Of a stretch of 64,000 bases of DNA, positions 28,978 through 38,764 are shown in pieces; the stretch's first letter is position 1; every line of letters starts with the position of its first letter. Under the pieces are notes generated by a model that worked only from the letters and a program-made list of their open reading frames with translations, had not been told where the DNA came from and did no database searches. The position numbers and the translations under genes were made by a program. The stretch lies in NCBI GenBank assembly GCA_016713325.1, contig JADJPJ010000027.1, forward strand, positions 1 through 64,000, in the 5' to 3' direction. Source of the DNA: Candidatus Flexifilum affinis (GTDB lineage Bacteria > Chloroflexota > Anaerolineae > Aggregatilineales > Phototrophicaceae).

Positions 28978-30912
28978 ATGCAGTTCCTGACGCCTCTGGG
29001 TCTGCTGGCCGCGCTGATCGGCATTCCGATCGTGCTGCTGTACATGCTGCGCCTGCGCCGCCGTGAAGTGACCGTCTCCAGCACGATGCTGTGGCAGCAG
29101 GTCGTCCGCGATCGCGAAGCCAATACGCCCTGGCAGCGGCTGCGGCGTAATCTGCTCCTCTTCCTACAACTTCTCATCCTGGCGGCGCTGGTCCTGGCGC
29201 TGGCCCGGCCCTTCCAGATCGTACCGACGATCGGCGCGGGGCGAATCGCCATCCTGCTCGACGCCTCGGCCAGCATGACGGCGACGGATTCGCCCGACGG
29301 TTCGCGCTTCGAGGAGGCGCGTCGAATCGCCCATCAGATCGTGGACGAGCGCGCGGCGACCGACGTGGTGACGGTGCTGCGCGTGGGCGACGCGCCGGAA
29401 GTGCTGATCCCCTACAGCGCCGACAATGCCCGTCTGCACACCGCCATCGACGCGGCGCAGCCTGGCCTGGGCAGCGCGGATTGGAACGCGGCTCTGACGC
29501 TGACCGCGGCGGGCGGGGGCGGCGCTTCCGACCTCGACGTGCTGATCGTCAGCGATGGCGGCGGCGCGCTGCGCCCGGATTCCGGCCTGACGCTGCCGGC
29601 CATCCCCGGTGACCTGCGCTACATCCCGGTCGGGCGCGATGCCGGCAATCTGGCGATCACGGCGCTGGCCGTCGCGGTCCTGCCCGGAGAAGCGCCGCAG
29701 TTGTTCGCCCAGTTCGTCAATTATGGCGACCGCGGCGCCGACGTGGTGATCGACCTGCGCGCCGACGACCGCCTGATCGACGCCTCGACCCGGACCATCC
29801 CGGCCGGCGAGCCGTATGCCCTGGTGTCGCAGCGCCTGCCGGAGAATTTCACGACTCTGCGCGTCGGGCTGACGCTGCCGGCTGATTCGGGCATCGTCGA
29901 TCCGCTGGCGGCGGACAATGCGGCCTGGACGGTCAACGTCGAACATGGCGCGCGGCGGGCACTGCTGATGAGCGAGGGCAATCTGTTCCTGGAACAGGGC
30001 CTGCGCAGCCTGCCGGGGCTGTCGGTGGTCAACGGCGACCCGGCGCGCGGCCTGCCCGACGAACCCTATGACCTGTACATCTTCGACGGCGTCACGCCGT
30101 CGACCCTGCCCGAGGGCGATCTGCTGTTCATCAACCCGCCGGAGTCGACGCCCCTGTTCGCGGTCGGCGCGGTCAGCACGCAGACGGGCGGATCGCGGGT
30201 GCGGCGCGACGACCCTCGCATGACCTTCGTCGACTTCAGCGGCGTCAACATCCTCCAGTTTCGGCAGGTGACCGCCGACTGGGCGGAGCCGCTGATCACG
30301 GTCAGCGGCGGTCCGCTGCTGCTGGCCGGTGAGATCAATAACCGTCAGGTGGCGATCCTGACGTTCGATCTGCGCGGCAGCGACCTGCCCCTGCAAATTC
30401 AGTACCCGATCCTGCTGTCGGCGCTGGTGGAGTGGTTCACGCCGCAGCAGTTGGTCGACGCGGCCGACGGCGTGCGCATCGGCGCGCCGGTGACGATCAC
30501 CCCCGGCACGACGGCGGCCAGCGTCCGCGTGACCGGCCCGGCGGGTGCAGAACGCACCTTTACGCCATCGGGCCAGCCGCTGATCTACGCCGACACCGGC
30601 GCACCCGGCGTGTACACGGTGGAGTCGTTCAACAGTACCGGCGCGTCGGATCAAACGGCTGTGTTCACCGTCAACCTGTTCGCGCCAGAGGAGAGCGACA
30701 TCGCCCCCGCCGAGTCGATCATGGTGGGCGATACGGCCATCTCTCAGGCGGTCGAGGTCGAGGTGGGGCAGCGGGAGTACTGGGATGTGCTGGCGCTGGC
30801 GGCGCTGCTGATCCTGCTGATCGAGTGGTACGCCTATCACCAGCGGATGCACGCGCCGACCATTGGCGGAGCGCTGGCCCGGCGGACTCTGAGCAGGGGG
30901 ACGAGCGGATGA
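28978..30912 (+). CDS. BatA-like membrane protein with VWA domain
   Basis: Membrane protein of 644 residues. The N-terminal two-helix BatA region (FLTPLGLLAALIGIPIVLLYMLR and NLLLFLQLLILAALVLAL) is followed by a VWA domain with metal site DASAS (AILLDASASMTATDS), a long beta-rich extracellular part, and a C-terminal helix (YWDVLALAALLILLIEWY). It matches the aerotolerance-type BatA/N plus VWA layout that serves MoxR. It sits between the DUF58 and tandem-TIR genes with short spacers. Confidence 0.9.
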   Translation: MQFLTPLGLLAALIGIPIVLLYMLRLRRREVTVSSTMLWQQVVRDREANTPWQRLRRNLLLFLQLLILAALVLALARPFQIVPTIGAGRIAILLDASASMTATDSPDGSRFEEARRIAHQIVDERAATDVVTVLRVGDAPEVLIPYSADNARLHTAIDAAQPGLGSADWNAALTLTAAGGGGASDLDVLIVSDGGGALRPDSGLTLPAIPGDLRYIPVGRDAGNLAITALAVAVLPGEAPQLFAQFVNYGDRGADVVIDLRADDRLIDASTRTIPAGEPYALVSQRLPENFTTLRVGLTLPADSGIVDPLAADNAAWTVNVEHGARRALLMSEGNLFLEQGLRSLPGLSVVNGDPARGLPDEPYDLYIFDGVTPSTLPEGDLLFINPPESTPLFAVGAVSTQTGGSRVRRDDPRMTFVDFSGVNILQFRQVTADWAEPLITVSGGPLLLAGEINNRQVAILTFDLRGSDLPLQIQYPILLSALVEWFTPQQLVDAADGVRIGAPVTITPGTTAASVRVTGPAGAERTFTPSGQPLIYADTGAPGVYTVESFNSTGASDQTAVFTVNLFAPEESDIAPAESIMVGDTAISQAVEVEVGQREYWDVLALAALLILLIEWYAYHQRMHAPTIGGALARRTLSRGTSG

Positions 30913-30965
30913 AGCGGCATGGCCGGGATGTTTTTCGCGGTGACGACACTGGAGAGCGCTAAACC

Positions 30966-31808
30966 GTGGGCTATCTGTTCGTGAGCTACTCGCGGCATGA
31001 CCGCCGCTCTGACCCGATCATCGACAAAATCCTCTACGATCTGCGCTCGGCGGGCGTCAGCCTGTGGCTTGTGCCGGATGACCTGCCGCCGGGGATCGAC
31101 TGGAACGAGGCCAAGCCGGAAGGACTGCGCAACGCCGCCGGGCTGCTGTATCTGTTCGGCCGTTCGCTGAGCAAGACCAAGCAGATCGCCGCCGAACTGG
31201 CCACCGCCCGCGAACTGGGGCTGCCGATCACCGTCGTGGTCGTCAACGACCGGGCCGCTGCCGCGCTGCCGGAACACGCCGAGGTGTTCGAGAACCTGCC
31301 GATCTTCACGCTGATGGACGGCTATGACGTCGGGCTGCGCCGGCTGATCGCCAGTCTGCCGGAGTCGGTCAAGCAGAACGCGCTGCGCAGCGCCGCCCAG
31401 GCCGAGGCCGCGCCGAAATCGCGGGGCTACGTCTTCATCAGCTATGCCGAAGAGGACAGCGACTTTGTCGACACGCTGCGGGACTTCCTGGGCGTCAAAG
31501 GCTATGGCTACTGGGACTATCAGGCGTCCGACCGCAACTTCCACACCCAGTTGTTCCTGGAACTGGAAGAGGTGATCAAGAACGCGGCAGCGACCCTGAG
31601 CGTGCTCTCGCCCGACTGGAAGAAGTCGACGTGGACGGCCAAGGAATACATCTTCTCCGAAGAGGTAGGCACCCCGGTCTTTCTGCTCATGTCGCGCGAG
31701 ATGGGGCCGACGCTGGTCACGGCCGGCGCTACCATCGACTTCACGCGCGACGAACTCGTGGGCTTTGAGCGTCTGGACCGCGAGCTTCGGCGCAAAGGAC
31801 TGATTTGA
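30966..31808 (+). CDS. Tandem TIR-domain protein
   Basis: Protein of 280 residues made of two TIR domains and little else. TIR1 (1 to about 140) opens GYLFVSYSRHDRRSD and TIR2 (about 155-280) opens GYVFISYAEEDSDF, both typical first strands. TIR2 keeps the SPDWKKSTWTAKE segment, where the Glu aligns with the NADase catalytic Glu of SARM1-like and bacterial TIR proteins. TIR1 has SKTKQIAAELATA at the equivalent place, also with Glu but without the Trp. The start is a GTG. It lies inside the MoxR/VWA array, 53 bp after one VWA gene and 16 bp before another, and so is probably expressed with them. Its role may be scaffold or NAD-cleaving effector. Confidence 0.85.
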   Translation: MGYLFVSYSRHDRRSDPIIDKILYDLRSAGVSLWLVPDDLPPGIDWNEAKPEGLRNAAGLLYLFGRSLSKTKQIAAELATARELGLPITVVVVNDRAAAALPEHAEVFENLPIFTLMDGYDVGLRRLIASLPESVKQNALRSAAQAEAAPKSRGYVFISYAEEDSDFVDTLRDFLGVKGYGYWDYQASDRNFHTQLFLELEEVIKNAAATLSVLSPDWKKSTWTAKEYIFSEEVGTPVFLLMSREMGPTLVTAGATIDFTRDELVGFERLDRELRRKGLI

Positions 31809-31824
31809 GTTTTAGGTTGGTGAT

Positions 31825-34642
31825 ATGACATTTACCGCGCCGCTGGCGCTGCTCCTGCTGCTTGCTCTTCCGGCCACCTGGTGGATCGGACGGCCGCGCA
31901 CGGCCTTCCGGCGGGGAAGGGATCTTGCCAGCCTGCTGCTGCGCACGATCCTGCTGCTCTGCCTGATCCTGGCGCTGGCTGGGACGCAGATCGTCCGCCC
32001 GGCGGACAAGCTGGCCGTCGTCTTCCTGGTCGACGCGTCGGACAGTATGGGCGGCGAGGCGCTCACGGAGCAGTTCACCTATATCGAGGCGTCGCTGGCC
32101 GGCATGCGCCCGGACGACGAAGCGGCGGTGATCGTCTTCGGCGGTGACGCTCTGGTCGAACGTCCGATGAGCCGGGTCCGCGAACTGGCGCCGTTCCGCT
32201 CCGCGCCCACCCGCTCGAACACCGACCTGGAAGAGGCGATCGGCCTCGGTTTGGCCATGTTCCCCGGCGATGCCGCCCGGCGCATGGTCATCCTGAGCGA
32301 TGGCCGCGGCACCGTGGGCGATGCCGAAGTCGCCGCGCAGCGCGCGCCGCCGTCGGCGTGGAGATCAGCACCGTGCCGTTCTCCCGCCAGAGCCAGCCCG
32401 AAGTGCAGGTCAGCGACGTGCGCGTGCCGGCGGCGGTCGGGGCGGACCAGCAGTTCGACGTGGCCATCACTGTCGACTCGGAGGAGGCCACCCCGGCTCT
32501 GCTGACCGTTTTCGCCACCGGGTCGATCATCTACAGCGAGCCGATCGCCCTGCGCGCCGGCCAGAACAACTACGTGCTCACGCTCACCGCCGGCGACTCC
32601 GGCTTCCGCGACTTCCGCGTCCAGGTCGACCCGGTGGGCAGCGACGGCTACTACCAGAATAACCAGCTTTCCGCCTTCAGCCGGGTGGTCGGGCCACCGC
32701 GCGTGCTGCTGATCACCCGCGACGCCGACGCCTCGGACTCGCTGCTGACCGCGCTCACCGACGTCGACCTGGACGTGACGCTGGCGGCACCGGATTCGCT
32801 GCCGATCGGCGCGGCGGCCCTGGCAGCTTACGACTCCGTCATCCTGGACGACATCCCGGCCACCGACCTGGCTCCGGCTCGCATGGAGGCGCTTCAGACC
32901 TACGTGCGCGATCTCGGGGGCGGGCTGGTGGTGATCGGCGGGCCGAACAGCTACGCCCCCGGCGGCTACTTCAACACGCCGCTGGAAGAGACGCTGCCGG
33001 TCGAGATGCGCATTCGCGATCAGCAGCGCGTGCCGCAGCTCACCATCGCCTACGTCATCGACCGGTCGGGCAGCATGATGCAGGTCGGGTCGAGCGGGGT
33101 GGAGAACATCGAACTGGCCAAAGAGGCGATCATCCGCTCGATCGAATTCCTCCAGCCGACCGACCGCGCCGGCGTCGTCTCCTTCGACGTGGACGGCTAC
33201 TGGATCGCCGAGGTGCAGCCTGTCCTCGACCGGCTGGGACTGCAAATGCTGATCGGCAGCCTGCGAGCCAGCGGCGGCACGGACATCCTGGCCGGCTACC
33301 AACTGGCTGCCAGCGCCATGGCCGAGGAGCCGAGCCAGCGCAAGCACATCATCCTGCTGACGGACGGCGGCGCCAACGCCCGCGGTCTGGTCGAACTGGC
33401 GACAGGCCTGTACGAAGAAAACGACGTCACGACTTCGACCATCGCCATTGGATCAGGCGCTGCGCCCTTCCTGGCCGAGATGGCCGAGGCTGGCGGAGGC
33501 AACTATCACCTCGTCAGCATCGTCGAGACCATCCCGACCATTTTCACCCAGGAGACGGTGCTGGCGACGCGCTCCTACATCGTGGAGGCCGACTTCGTGC
33601 CGGTGCAGGCGTCGCTCAACCCGATTATGGACGGCATCGAGTCGGCGCCGGCGCTGCGCGGCTATGTCGCGGCCACGGCCAAGGACACCGCCCAGGTCGT
33701 TCTGCGCGGCCCGGAGCCGTTCAACGACCCGATTCTGGCGGCGTGGCAGTATGGCCTGGGGCGGGCGGTGGCCTTCACCAGCGACGCGACCGCGCGCTGG
33801 GCGGCCAACTGGATCCCCTGGGAGAATTACGCTCAGTTCTGGTCCCAGGCAGTGCGCTGGTCGATCACCCAGGGCGTGGATCAGGTGCTGGAGGCGCGGG
33901 TGGTCATGGAGGGCGAGCGCGCCCGCGTGGTGGTCGAAGCGCGCAGCCCGGAGACGAATGCCTTCGAAAATGGGTTGATCCTGACGACCTCGCTGGTCTC
34001 TCCGACGGGCGAGGCGATTCAGCTTCCCGCTGCGGCAGGTGGCGCCGGGGCGCTACGAAGCCGAGTTCACGCCGGGGGCCGAGGGGTGCGTACTTCCTGC
34101 GCGTGGCCGAGAGCGGCGGCGGGTTGAGCCAGGTCAGCGGTTGGGTGATGAGCTATTCGCCGGAGTACAGCAGCGCCGGCCTGCCCGACGCCCTGCCCGA
34201 TCTGATGGCGCTGACCGGGGGCCGCTCGCTGGCCGGGACGCCGGAGGCGGTCTTCGACCATACGCTGCTGGCTGAGGCGTCGAGCGCACCGCTGGCCCCG
34301 GCGCTGCTGCTGATCGCCGTGCTGCTGCTGCCCTTCGACATCGCCGTGCGCCGCCTGCTGGTCACGCGGAGCGACCTGGTTCGCCTACGCGCCGCCTTGA
34401 CGCGTCAGCAGGACGCCGTGCCCTCCGAGCGGATGACCACGCTGCTCGATGCCAAGGCCCGAGCCGCGCGCGCCACCCAGCAGGCAGGGACCGTCGAAGC
34501 GCCGCCGCGACCAACTCCGGCCGGTGGACCCTCTGAGCCGTCTTCGCGACGATCGCGCGTGCCGGAGCAGCCCTCGCCCATCGACGGAGAAAATCTGGCC
34601 GGGCGTCTGCTGCAAAAGCGCAAGGAGCGGGAGAAAGACTGA
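31825..34642 (+). pseudogene. Membrane protein with two VWA domains, several frame changes
   Basis: A protein of about 940 residues is readable across three or four frames. Piece 1 (31825 to about 32345): BatA-like helices and VWA1 with DASDS (VFLVDASDSMGG). Piece 2 (about 32346-34030): beta domain, amidotransferase-like GGGLVVIGGPNSYAPGG, and VWA2 with DRSGS (AYVIDRSGSMMQ). A short piece LRQVAPGRYEAEF lies in a third frame (about 34030-34085). Piece 3 (about 34088-34642): AYFLRVAESGGG, a helix and a charged tail. Changes near 32345, 34030 and 34087 fall in G/C-rich runs. Conservation in all pieces argues for sequence errors or recent decay. It closes the MoxR/VWA/TIR array. Confidence 0.75.
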
Positions 34643-34670
34643 GCTGAACGCCGCCGTGGTTGTACACGGC

Positions 34671-36017
34671 TCAGCCGGGCTGGGTTAGCGCTGTCCAGAC
34701 TTCCGCCGCCGCCCGCCAGCCGCTCTCGACCGCGCCGTGGACCGTCTGCGGATTGGTGTGGTGGGCGGTCGCTTCGCCGGCGAAGAACAGTGGCTCTTCC
34801 GGGGCGGCCAGCGCCGGACGGGCATCGGCCGAGCCAGGGGGCAGGTGCGCGTAACCGCCGCGCGCCAGCGGTTCGTCCGCCCAGGCCACAAAGTGCGCTT
34901 TGACATGCGCCTTCCGCAGCTTCGAGGCCGGCACGCCGAGCAGGGCGCTCAACTCGCTCAGGCCGTGCAACCACGCCGCCTGAGTTCCCATCCGCGCCGC
35001 TTCTGCCGCCCGGTCGGCTGTCAGATAGCAGGCGATCACCGCGTCGGCATCCGGCCGGCCATAGCCCGGCGTCCACCAGCGGGCGAATACCCCGTCGTGC
35101 GCCATGTAGGTCAGGTCGCCATCCCATAGGCGTTGGCTGAAGCGGTACAGCGCTTTGGTCGCCGGTTCGACGCGGAAGGCGGCGATGGCCTCGCGCTTGG
35201 CGGCGCTCAGCGGCGGATCGAAGTGGATGGCGTCGGTTTGCAGCACCGCCACCGGCAGCGCGATCACGCAGGCGCGGGCGGTGAAGGTCACGCCGTTCGC
35301 CTCCACCTCCACGCCACCAGCCGTTCGCCGGATTGTCGTCACCGGGCAGTTCAGGCGGATATCCAGGTCGCGGCTCAGCCAATCCAGCAGAGCGCTATAA
35401 CCCTCGCGGATGCGCGCCTCGCCGCCGTGCTCCAGCCCACCGCTGTGATCGACTTGCAGCTCGCGGGCCAGATCGGCGCAGCTCAGCGAGTCCAGTCGCG
35501 CGCAGCAGGTTTGGGCCAGCAGCACGTCGGCCATGTCCAGCCAGGTTTCGGCGACGCCGCGCCGGCGCAGGTAGTCGGCCAGGGAGAGGTCGTGAGTCAG
35601 GTCGGCCGTCCGCAGCGAGTCCTGCTCGGCGAACAGGCGGCGAATCATGGCAGCGACTTCGGTGGGCAGTTGGTCTAATGTCCGCGCCGGGTGGCCCCAG
35701 CGCAGCTTGTCGAAGCGCTCGACGGGGAGCAGCGTCAGCCCGGCCTGTGCCGCCAGATCGCGCGTGGGGGCGGTCGATCCGTGGATGAACTCCGCCCCCT
35801 GCTCGATCGGGAAATTGGCGAATTCGCCGGAGGTGTCGGTGTGGACGCGACCGCCAATGCGGCCGGCGGCCTCAAGCACGAGCACGCGACGGCCGGCCTC
35901 ATGCAGACGCCGCGCCGCCGCGAGTCCCGCCACGCCCGCGCCGACCACCAGGACGTCGGCGATAGGGTGTTTGCCTGTGTTTTGGCCCGAGCCTGTGATG
36001 ACCTTCTGCACCGACAA
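34671..36017 (-). CDS. Flavin-dependent amine oxidase
   Basis: FAD enzyme of 448 residues in the monoamine oxidase/polyamine oxidase group, probably oxidising an amine with release of hydrogen peroxide. The dinucleotide-binding motif VLVVGAGVAGLAAARRL is followed by VLEAAGRIGGRVHTD. The C-terminal FAD signature PLFFAGEATAHHTNPQTVHGAVESG is complete. No signal peptide is evident. It is convergent with the VWA gene and stands alone. The substrate cannot be read from sequence. Confidence 0.9.
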   Translation of the reverse strand: MSVQKVITGSGQNTGKHPIADVLVVGAGVAGLAAARRLHEAGRRVLVLEAAGRIGGRVHTDTSGEFANFPIEQGAEFIHGSTAPTRDLAAQAGLTLLPVERFDKLRWGHPARTLDQLPTEVAAMIRRLFAEQDSLRTADLTHDLSLADYLRRRGVAETWLDMADVLLAQTCCARLDSLSCADLARELQVDHSGGLEHGGEARIREGYSALLDWLSRDLDIRLNCPVTTIRRTAGGVEVEANGVTFTARACVIALPVAVLQTDAIHFDPPLSAAKREAIAAFRVEPATKALYRFSQRLWDGDLTYMAHDGVFARWWTPGYGRPDADAVIACYLTADRAAEAARMGTQAAWLHGLSELSALLGVPASKLRKAHVKAHFVAWADEPLARGGYAHLPPGSADARPALAAPEEPLFFAGEATAHHTNPQTVHGAVESGWRAAAEVWTALTQPG

Positions 36018-36068
36018 AACACCTTATCGCGTGATAGCCCCCGTCTGGGCAGACAACTGAGAGCAGTG

Positions 36069-36101
36069 CTCCCCTTCTCCCCGCTTGCGTGGGAGAAGGG
36101 G
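36069..36101. repeat. CCCCTTCTCC/GGGAGAAGGGG hairpin
   Basis: Stem-loop upstream of the amine oxidase gene, followed by the TCGGGGATGAGG flank shared with hairpins at 3590, 57702 and probably 46286. Confidence 0.7.
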
Positions 36102-36134
36102 TCGGGGATGAGGGGAAATGAATACATGATGGCT

Positions 36135-37358
36135 CTATCGCACCGTGAAGGTGCAGGAACCGGTTTCCAGCGGGGTCCCGGTGCCGGGGCCGAAGTCCTT
36201 CAAGCCGTCGGAGATCTGCGAGCGCCAGGTGACGGTGTAGGTGATCTCGTGTTCGCCGCGCGTCAGCGGGCCGGCCGGCACGTACCAGTAGACTACGAAC
36301 TGCCCGCTCTGCTCGGTGATTGGCTGGGCATACTGCCGCCAGGCCAGCGGCTCACCATCCAGGCGTACGTCGTAGACCGCGGCGTTCATATGATCCTGCA
36401 CCTGCTGGCGGGTGTTGGCGAACCAGGCCCAGAAGATCTCGATGGTCGAGCCGGCGGCCAAATCGGTCGGCGCCGGGCGGCCAAACGAGAGATCGTTGCA
36501 GTAGGCCAGCACGTCGACGCCCTGCTGGGTCGAGACCGTGCCGGCGGGCAGCGGAACCGCTGTGGCCGTCCCGGTGACCTCCAGCGGGCCGCCGGTGGGG
36601 CCGCCCAGGCCCGGCAGAGTCGGGCCGGGCGCGGCGATGCCGCCCTGCGCCAGCGCCGTCGCCGTCTGGTTGATGGCTTCGATATTGGGTAGCTGCAAAC
36701 CGGCCACCGCCGTCGCGGCGTTGAGCGGCGTCTCCAGTGGTCCGTCGACGGTGGTGACGGGCGAGGGACTGGCTGCCGAGATCGAGCGCGGCGGGGTCGG
36801 CGTGACCGTGCCGCCGCCAAATAGCGCCGTGGGCAGTGGCGTGCCCTGCGCCATCAGGGTCAGATCCGGTGAAGGCGTGAGCGATGGGAAAGGCGTAGCG
36901 GTGGGCTGGATGCGCACCAGCGTGGCGCTGACCCACCCCTCGGTGCCATCTTCTAGGCGGATGTTCAGCCAGACGCCGTCGTTGTTGCGACCCAGGACTT
37001 CGACGCGCGTGGCCGGCCGCAAGACCGTGATGGCCTCGAAGTTGACGCCGGGGCCGCTGCGCACGTTGATCGACTGGAGGGAATTGATGCTGCCGAGGAT
37101 CGGCGGCGTCGGCGATGGCGTGAAGGTCTCGGTGGGCGTTGGCGGGATGACCGTGTCGGACGGCGTGAAGGTCGCCGTCGGCAGTGGGGTGCGCGATGGA
37201 ATGGGCGTGGCCGTGAAGCGCGGCGTCTGGCTCACGATCGGCGCGAGCGTAGCCGTCGGCTGGGGTGTTTCAGCGCTCTGGGCGCCGATGTCACAGGCGG
37301 CGAGCACCAGCCAGGCGACACCCAAATATAGGGATGTTAGGAGCCGGATTCGTTTCAT
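36135..37358 (-). CDS. Lipoprotein with SH3-like domain and Thr/Pro linkers
   Basis: Surface lipoprotein of 407 residues; the lipobox LVLAAC places Cys22 as the lipidated residue. A Thr/Pro-rich linker (PTATLAPIVSQTPRFTATP) leads to a bacterial SH3 domain (residues about 92-150; INVRSGPGVNFEAI, GVWLNIRLEDGTEGWVS), which often binds cell-wall or surface polymers. A second low-complexity linker and a C-terminal domain with conserved Trp and Tyr (IEIFWAWFANTRQQVQDHM, YTVTWRSQISDG) follow. Similar layouts occur at 18800 and at the C-terminal part of 50637. Confidence 0.8.
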   Translation of the reverse strand: MKRIRLLTSLYLGVAWLVLAACDIGAQSAETPQPTATLAPIVSQTPRFTATPIPSRTPLPTATFTPSDTVIPPTPTETFTPSPTPPILGSINSLQSINVRSGPGVNFEAITVLRPATRVEVLGRNNDGVWLNIRLEDGTEGWVSATLVRIQPTATPFPSLTPSPDLTLMAQGTPLPTALFGGGTVTPTPPRSISAASPSPVTTVDGPLETPLNAATAVAGLQLPNIEAINQTATALAQGGIAAPGPTLPGLGGPTGGPLEVTGTATAVPLPAGTVSTQQGVDVLAYCNDLSFGRPAPTDLAAGSTIEIFWAWFANTRQQVQDHMNAAVYDVRLDGEPLAWRQYAQPITEQSGQFVVYWYVPAGPLTRGEHEITYTVTWRSQISDGLKDFGPGTGTPLETGSCTFTVR

Positions 37359-37477
37359 GACTTAATGCGACCATCTGGATACTTTTGATAATTATCCCCT
37401 CAGCATAGCAGCAAACGCCGCACGCCGCAAAATGCGCCTGACCTCCGGGGACACTTCTGCCTTCGACCCTCTGAATT

Positions 37478-37543
37478 GTTGTCAAAACGTAAGGGACCTG
37501 ACCATTCTTCTCGTTTGACAACGCGAAATGATTTCCGTAGACT
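37478..37543 (+). promoter_or_regulatory. Promoter with flanking inverted repeat
   Basis: TTGACA (37515-37520) and TAGACT (37538-37543) with a 17-bp spacer form a good sigma-70 promoter for the secreted protein at 37608. The -35 box lies in one arm of an imperfect inverted repeat, GTTGTCAAAACG (37478-37489) and CGTTTGACAAC (37512-37522), a possible operator. Confidence 0.62.
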
Positions 37544-37607
37544 AAGCTTAAGGGGCGCATTATGACAACGCCACTACCCTTACTGAAGCGTATTCCAGGA
37601 GATGAGA

Positions 37608-38552
37608 ATGAAGCGTATTTTCCGCACCGGTTTCGCCTTGCTCATGCTGGCGGCGATCCTCGTCCTCGCGCCTGCGGCCTTCGCCCAGGATACCACCTAT
37701 GGCCTGAGTGACTCCGACTTTGCTCTGTGGAGCAATGCGAACGCCACCAGCGCGGCATTCTCGTCCCTGACTCTGGACTTCACGACCGATGTGAGCGTTG
37801 TGGGCCTTGATGAAGGTGGCGACATCACGGTCAATCTGGTCGGCTCCTCGGCCATCGACACGGCAGGCGCGTTCAGCCTGGTCGTGACCGGCGACATCAA
37901 CAGCGGCGGTCAGGCGATGCCGGTGAACTTCGAGGCTCGCCTGGTGGGCGACATGGTGTACTTCAACCTGGGCGATGGCAATGGCTGGATGGGCGGCCAG
38001 GCCGAAGACATGATGAGCGGCCTGGGCAGTTCCTTCGCAGCAGGCGCCGGCCTGCCGGTCGATCCCGCGGCGCTGGCCGAGGGCGACCTGAGTGGACTGA
38101 TGGGCAATGAAGACGTGATGAACGCCATGATGGGCCTGTCGGCCATCGACCCGTCCTCGTTCATCGCCATGACCCGTTCCGATGCCGATAGCCTGGCGCA
38201 GTTCAATATCAATTTCAGCATCTCCGACCTGCTGCAGGACAAGGCCATTCTCGGCATGCTCGGCGGCCAGTTGGGCGGCGGCGCGGAAATGACCGACGAA
38301 GAACTACAGCAGACCGGCGCCATGCTGGGCATGATGTTTGGCCAGGCCGTCCTGAGCTTCGATCAGTACGTCGACACGTCCAGCAACCTGGTCGAGCGCA
38401 GCGTTCTGACCATCAACCTGCCCCTGGAAATGCTGGGCGGCGGCGCGGGCGCGGGCGTCAATGTGGTGTTCGACATCGACCTGACCAGCTACAACCAGCC
38501 AGTCACGGTGGAAGCTCCGGCAGAATTCACCGAAATGCCTTCGGGCAGCTAA
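37608..38552 (+). CDS. Secreted protein, LolA/LppX-like fold suspected
   Basis: Exported protein of 314 residues. I chose the second ATG (37608, MKRIFRTGFALLMLAAI) because AGGAG ends six bases before it; the first ATG at 37602 lies against the ribosome site. Signal cleavage is expected at AFAQD. The mature protein alternates beta strands (LTLDFTTDVSVVG, DITVNLVGSSAID, MVYFNLGDGNGWM) with a Met/Gly-rich helical middle, and ends with LNLPLEML-like strands. The layout recalls lipoprotein-binding beta sheets such as LolA/LppX, but no sequence motif proves it. It has its own strong promoter, and a terminator follows. Confidence 0.65.
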   Translation: MKRIFRTGFALLMLAAILVLAPAAFAQDTTYGLSDSDFALWSNANATSAAFSSLTLDFTTDVSVVGLDEGGDITVNLVGSSAIDTAGAFSLVVTGDINSGGQAMPVNFEARLVGDMVYFNLGDGNGWMGGQAEDMMSGLGSSFAAGAGLPVDPAALAEGDLSGLMGNEDVMNAMMGLSAIDPSSFIAMTRSDADSLAQFNINFSISDLLQDKAILGMLGGQLGGGAEMTDEELQQTGAMLGMMFGQAVLSFDQYVDTSSNLVERSVLTINLPLEMLGGGAGAGVNVVFDIDLTSYNQPVTVEAPAEFTEMPSGS

Positions 38553-38676
38553 CGAACAGTGCCGCCAGGCGCCATCCGGCACCTACAGGCAACTAAGGAC
38601 GCGGTACCAAATCATCACGGACGTCCGGAGCGGGAAACCCTTCCGGTAGCCCAAACAAATGAAGGATGTCACGAAG

Positions 38677-38711
38677 TGGGCGAGGGGCCTAACCCTCGCC
38701 CATTGCTTTTT
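38677..38711 (+). terminator. Rho-independent terminator
   Basis: TGGGCGAGGG (38677-38686) pairs perfectly with CCCTCGCCCA (38693-38702) across a 6-base loop, followed by TTGCTTTTT. It separates the secreted protein gene from the SPFH gene. Confidence 0.93.
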
Positions 38712-38764
38712 CTCCCTGCAAGTCAGATCGACCGCGCGGCTGCGATACAAAGGAGGCGCGCATC

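Noticed and set aside
29164..30852. 562-codon minus-strand frame
   Set aside because: Antisense to the BatA-like VWA gene; composition typical of a shadow frame.
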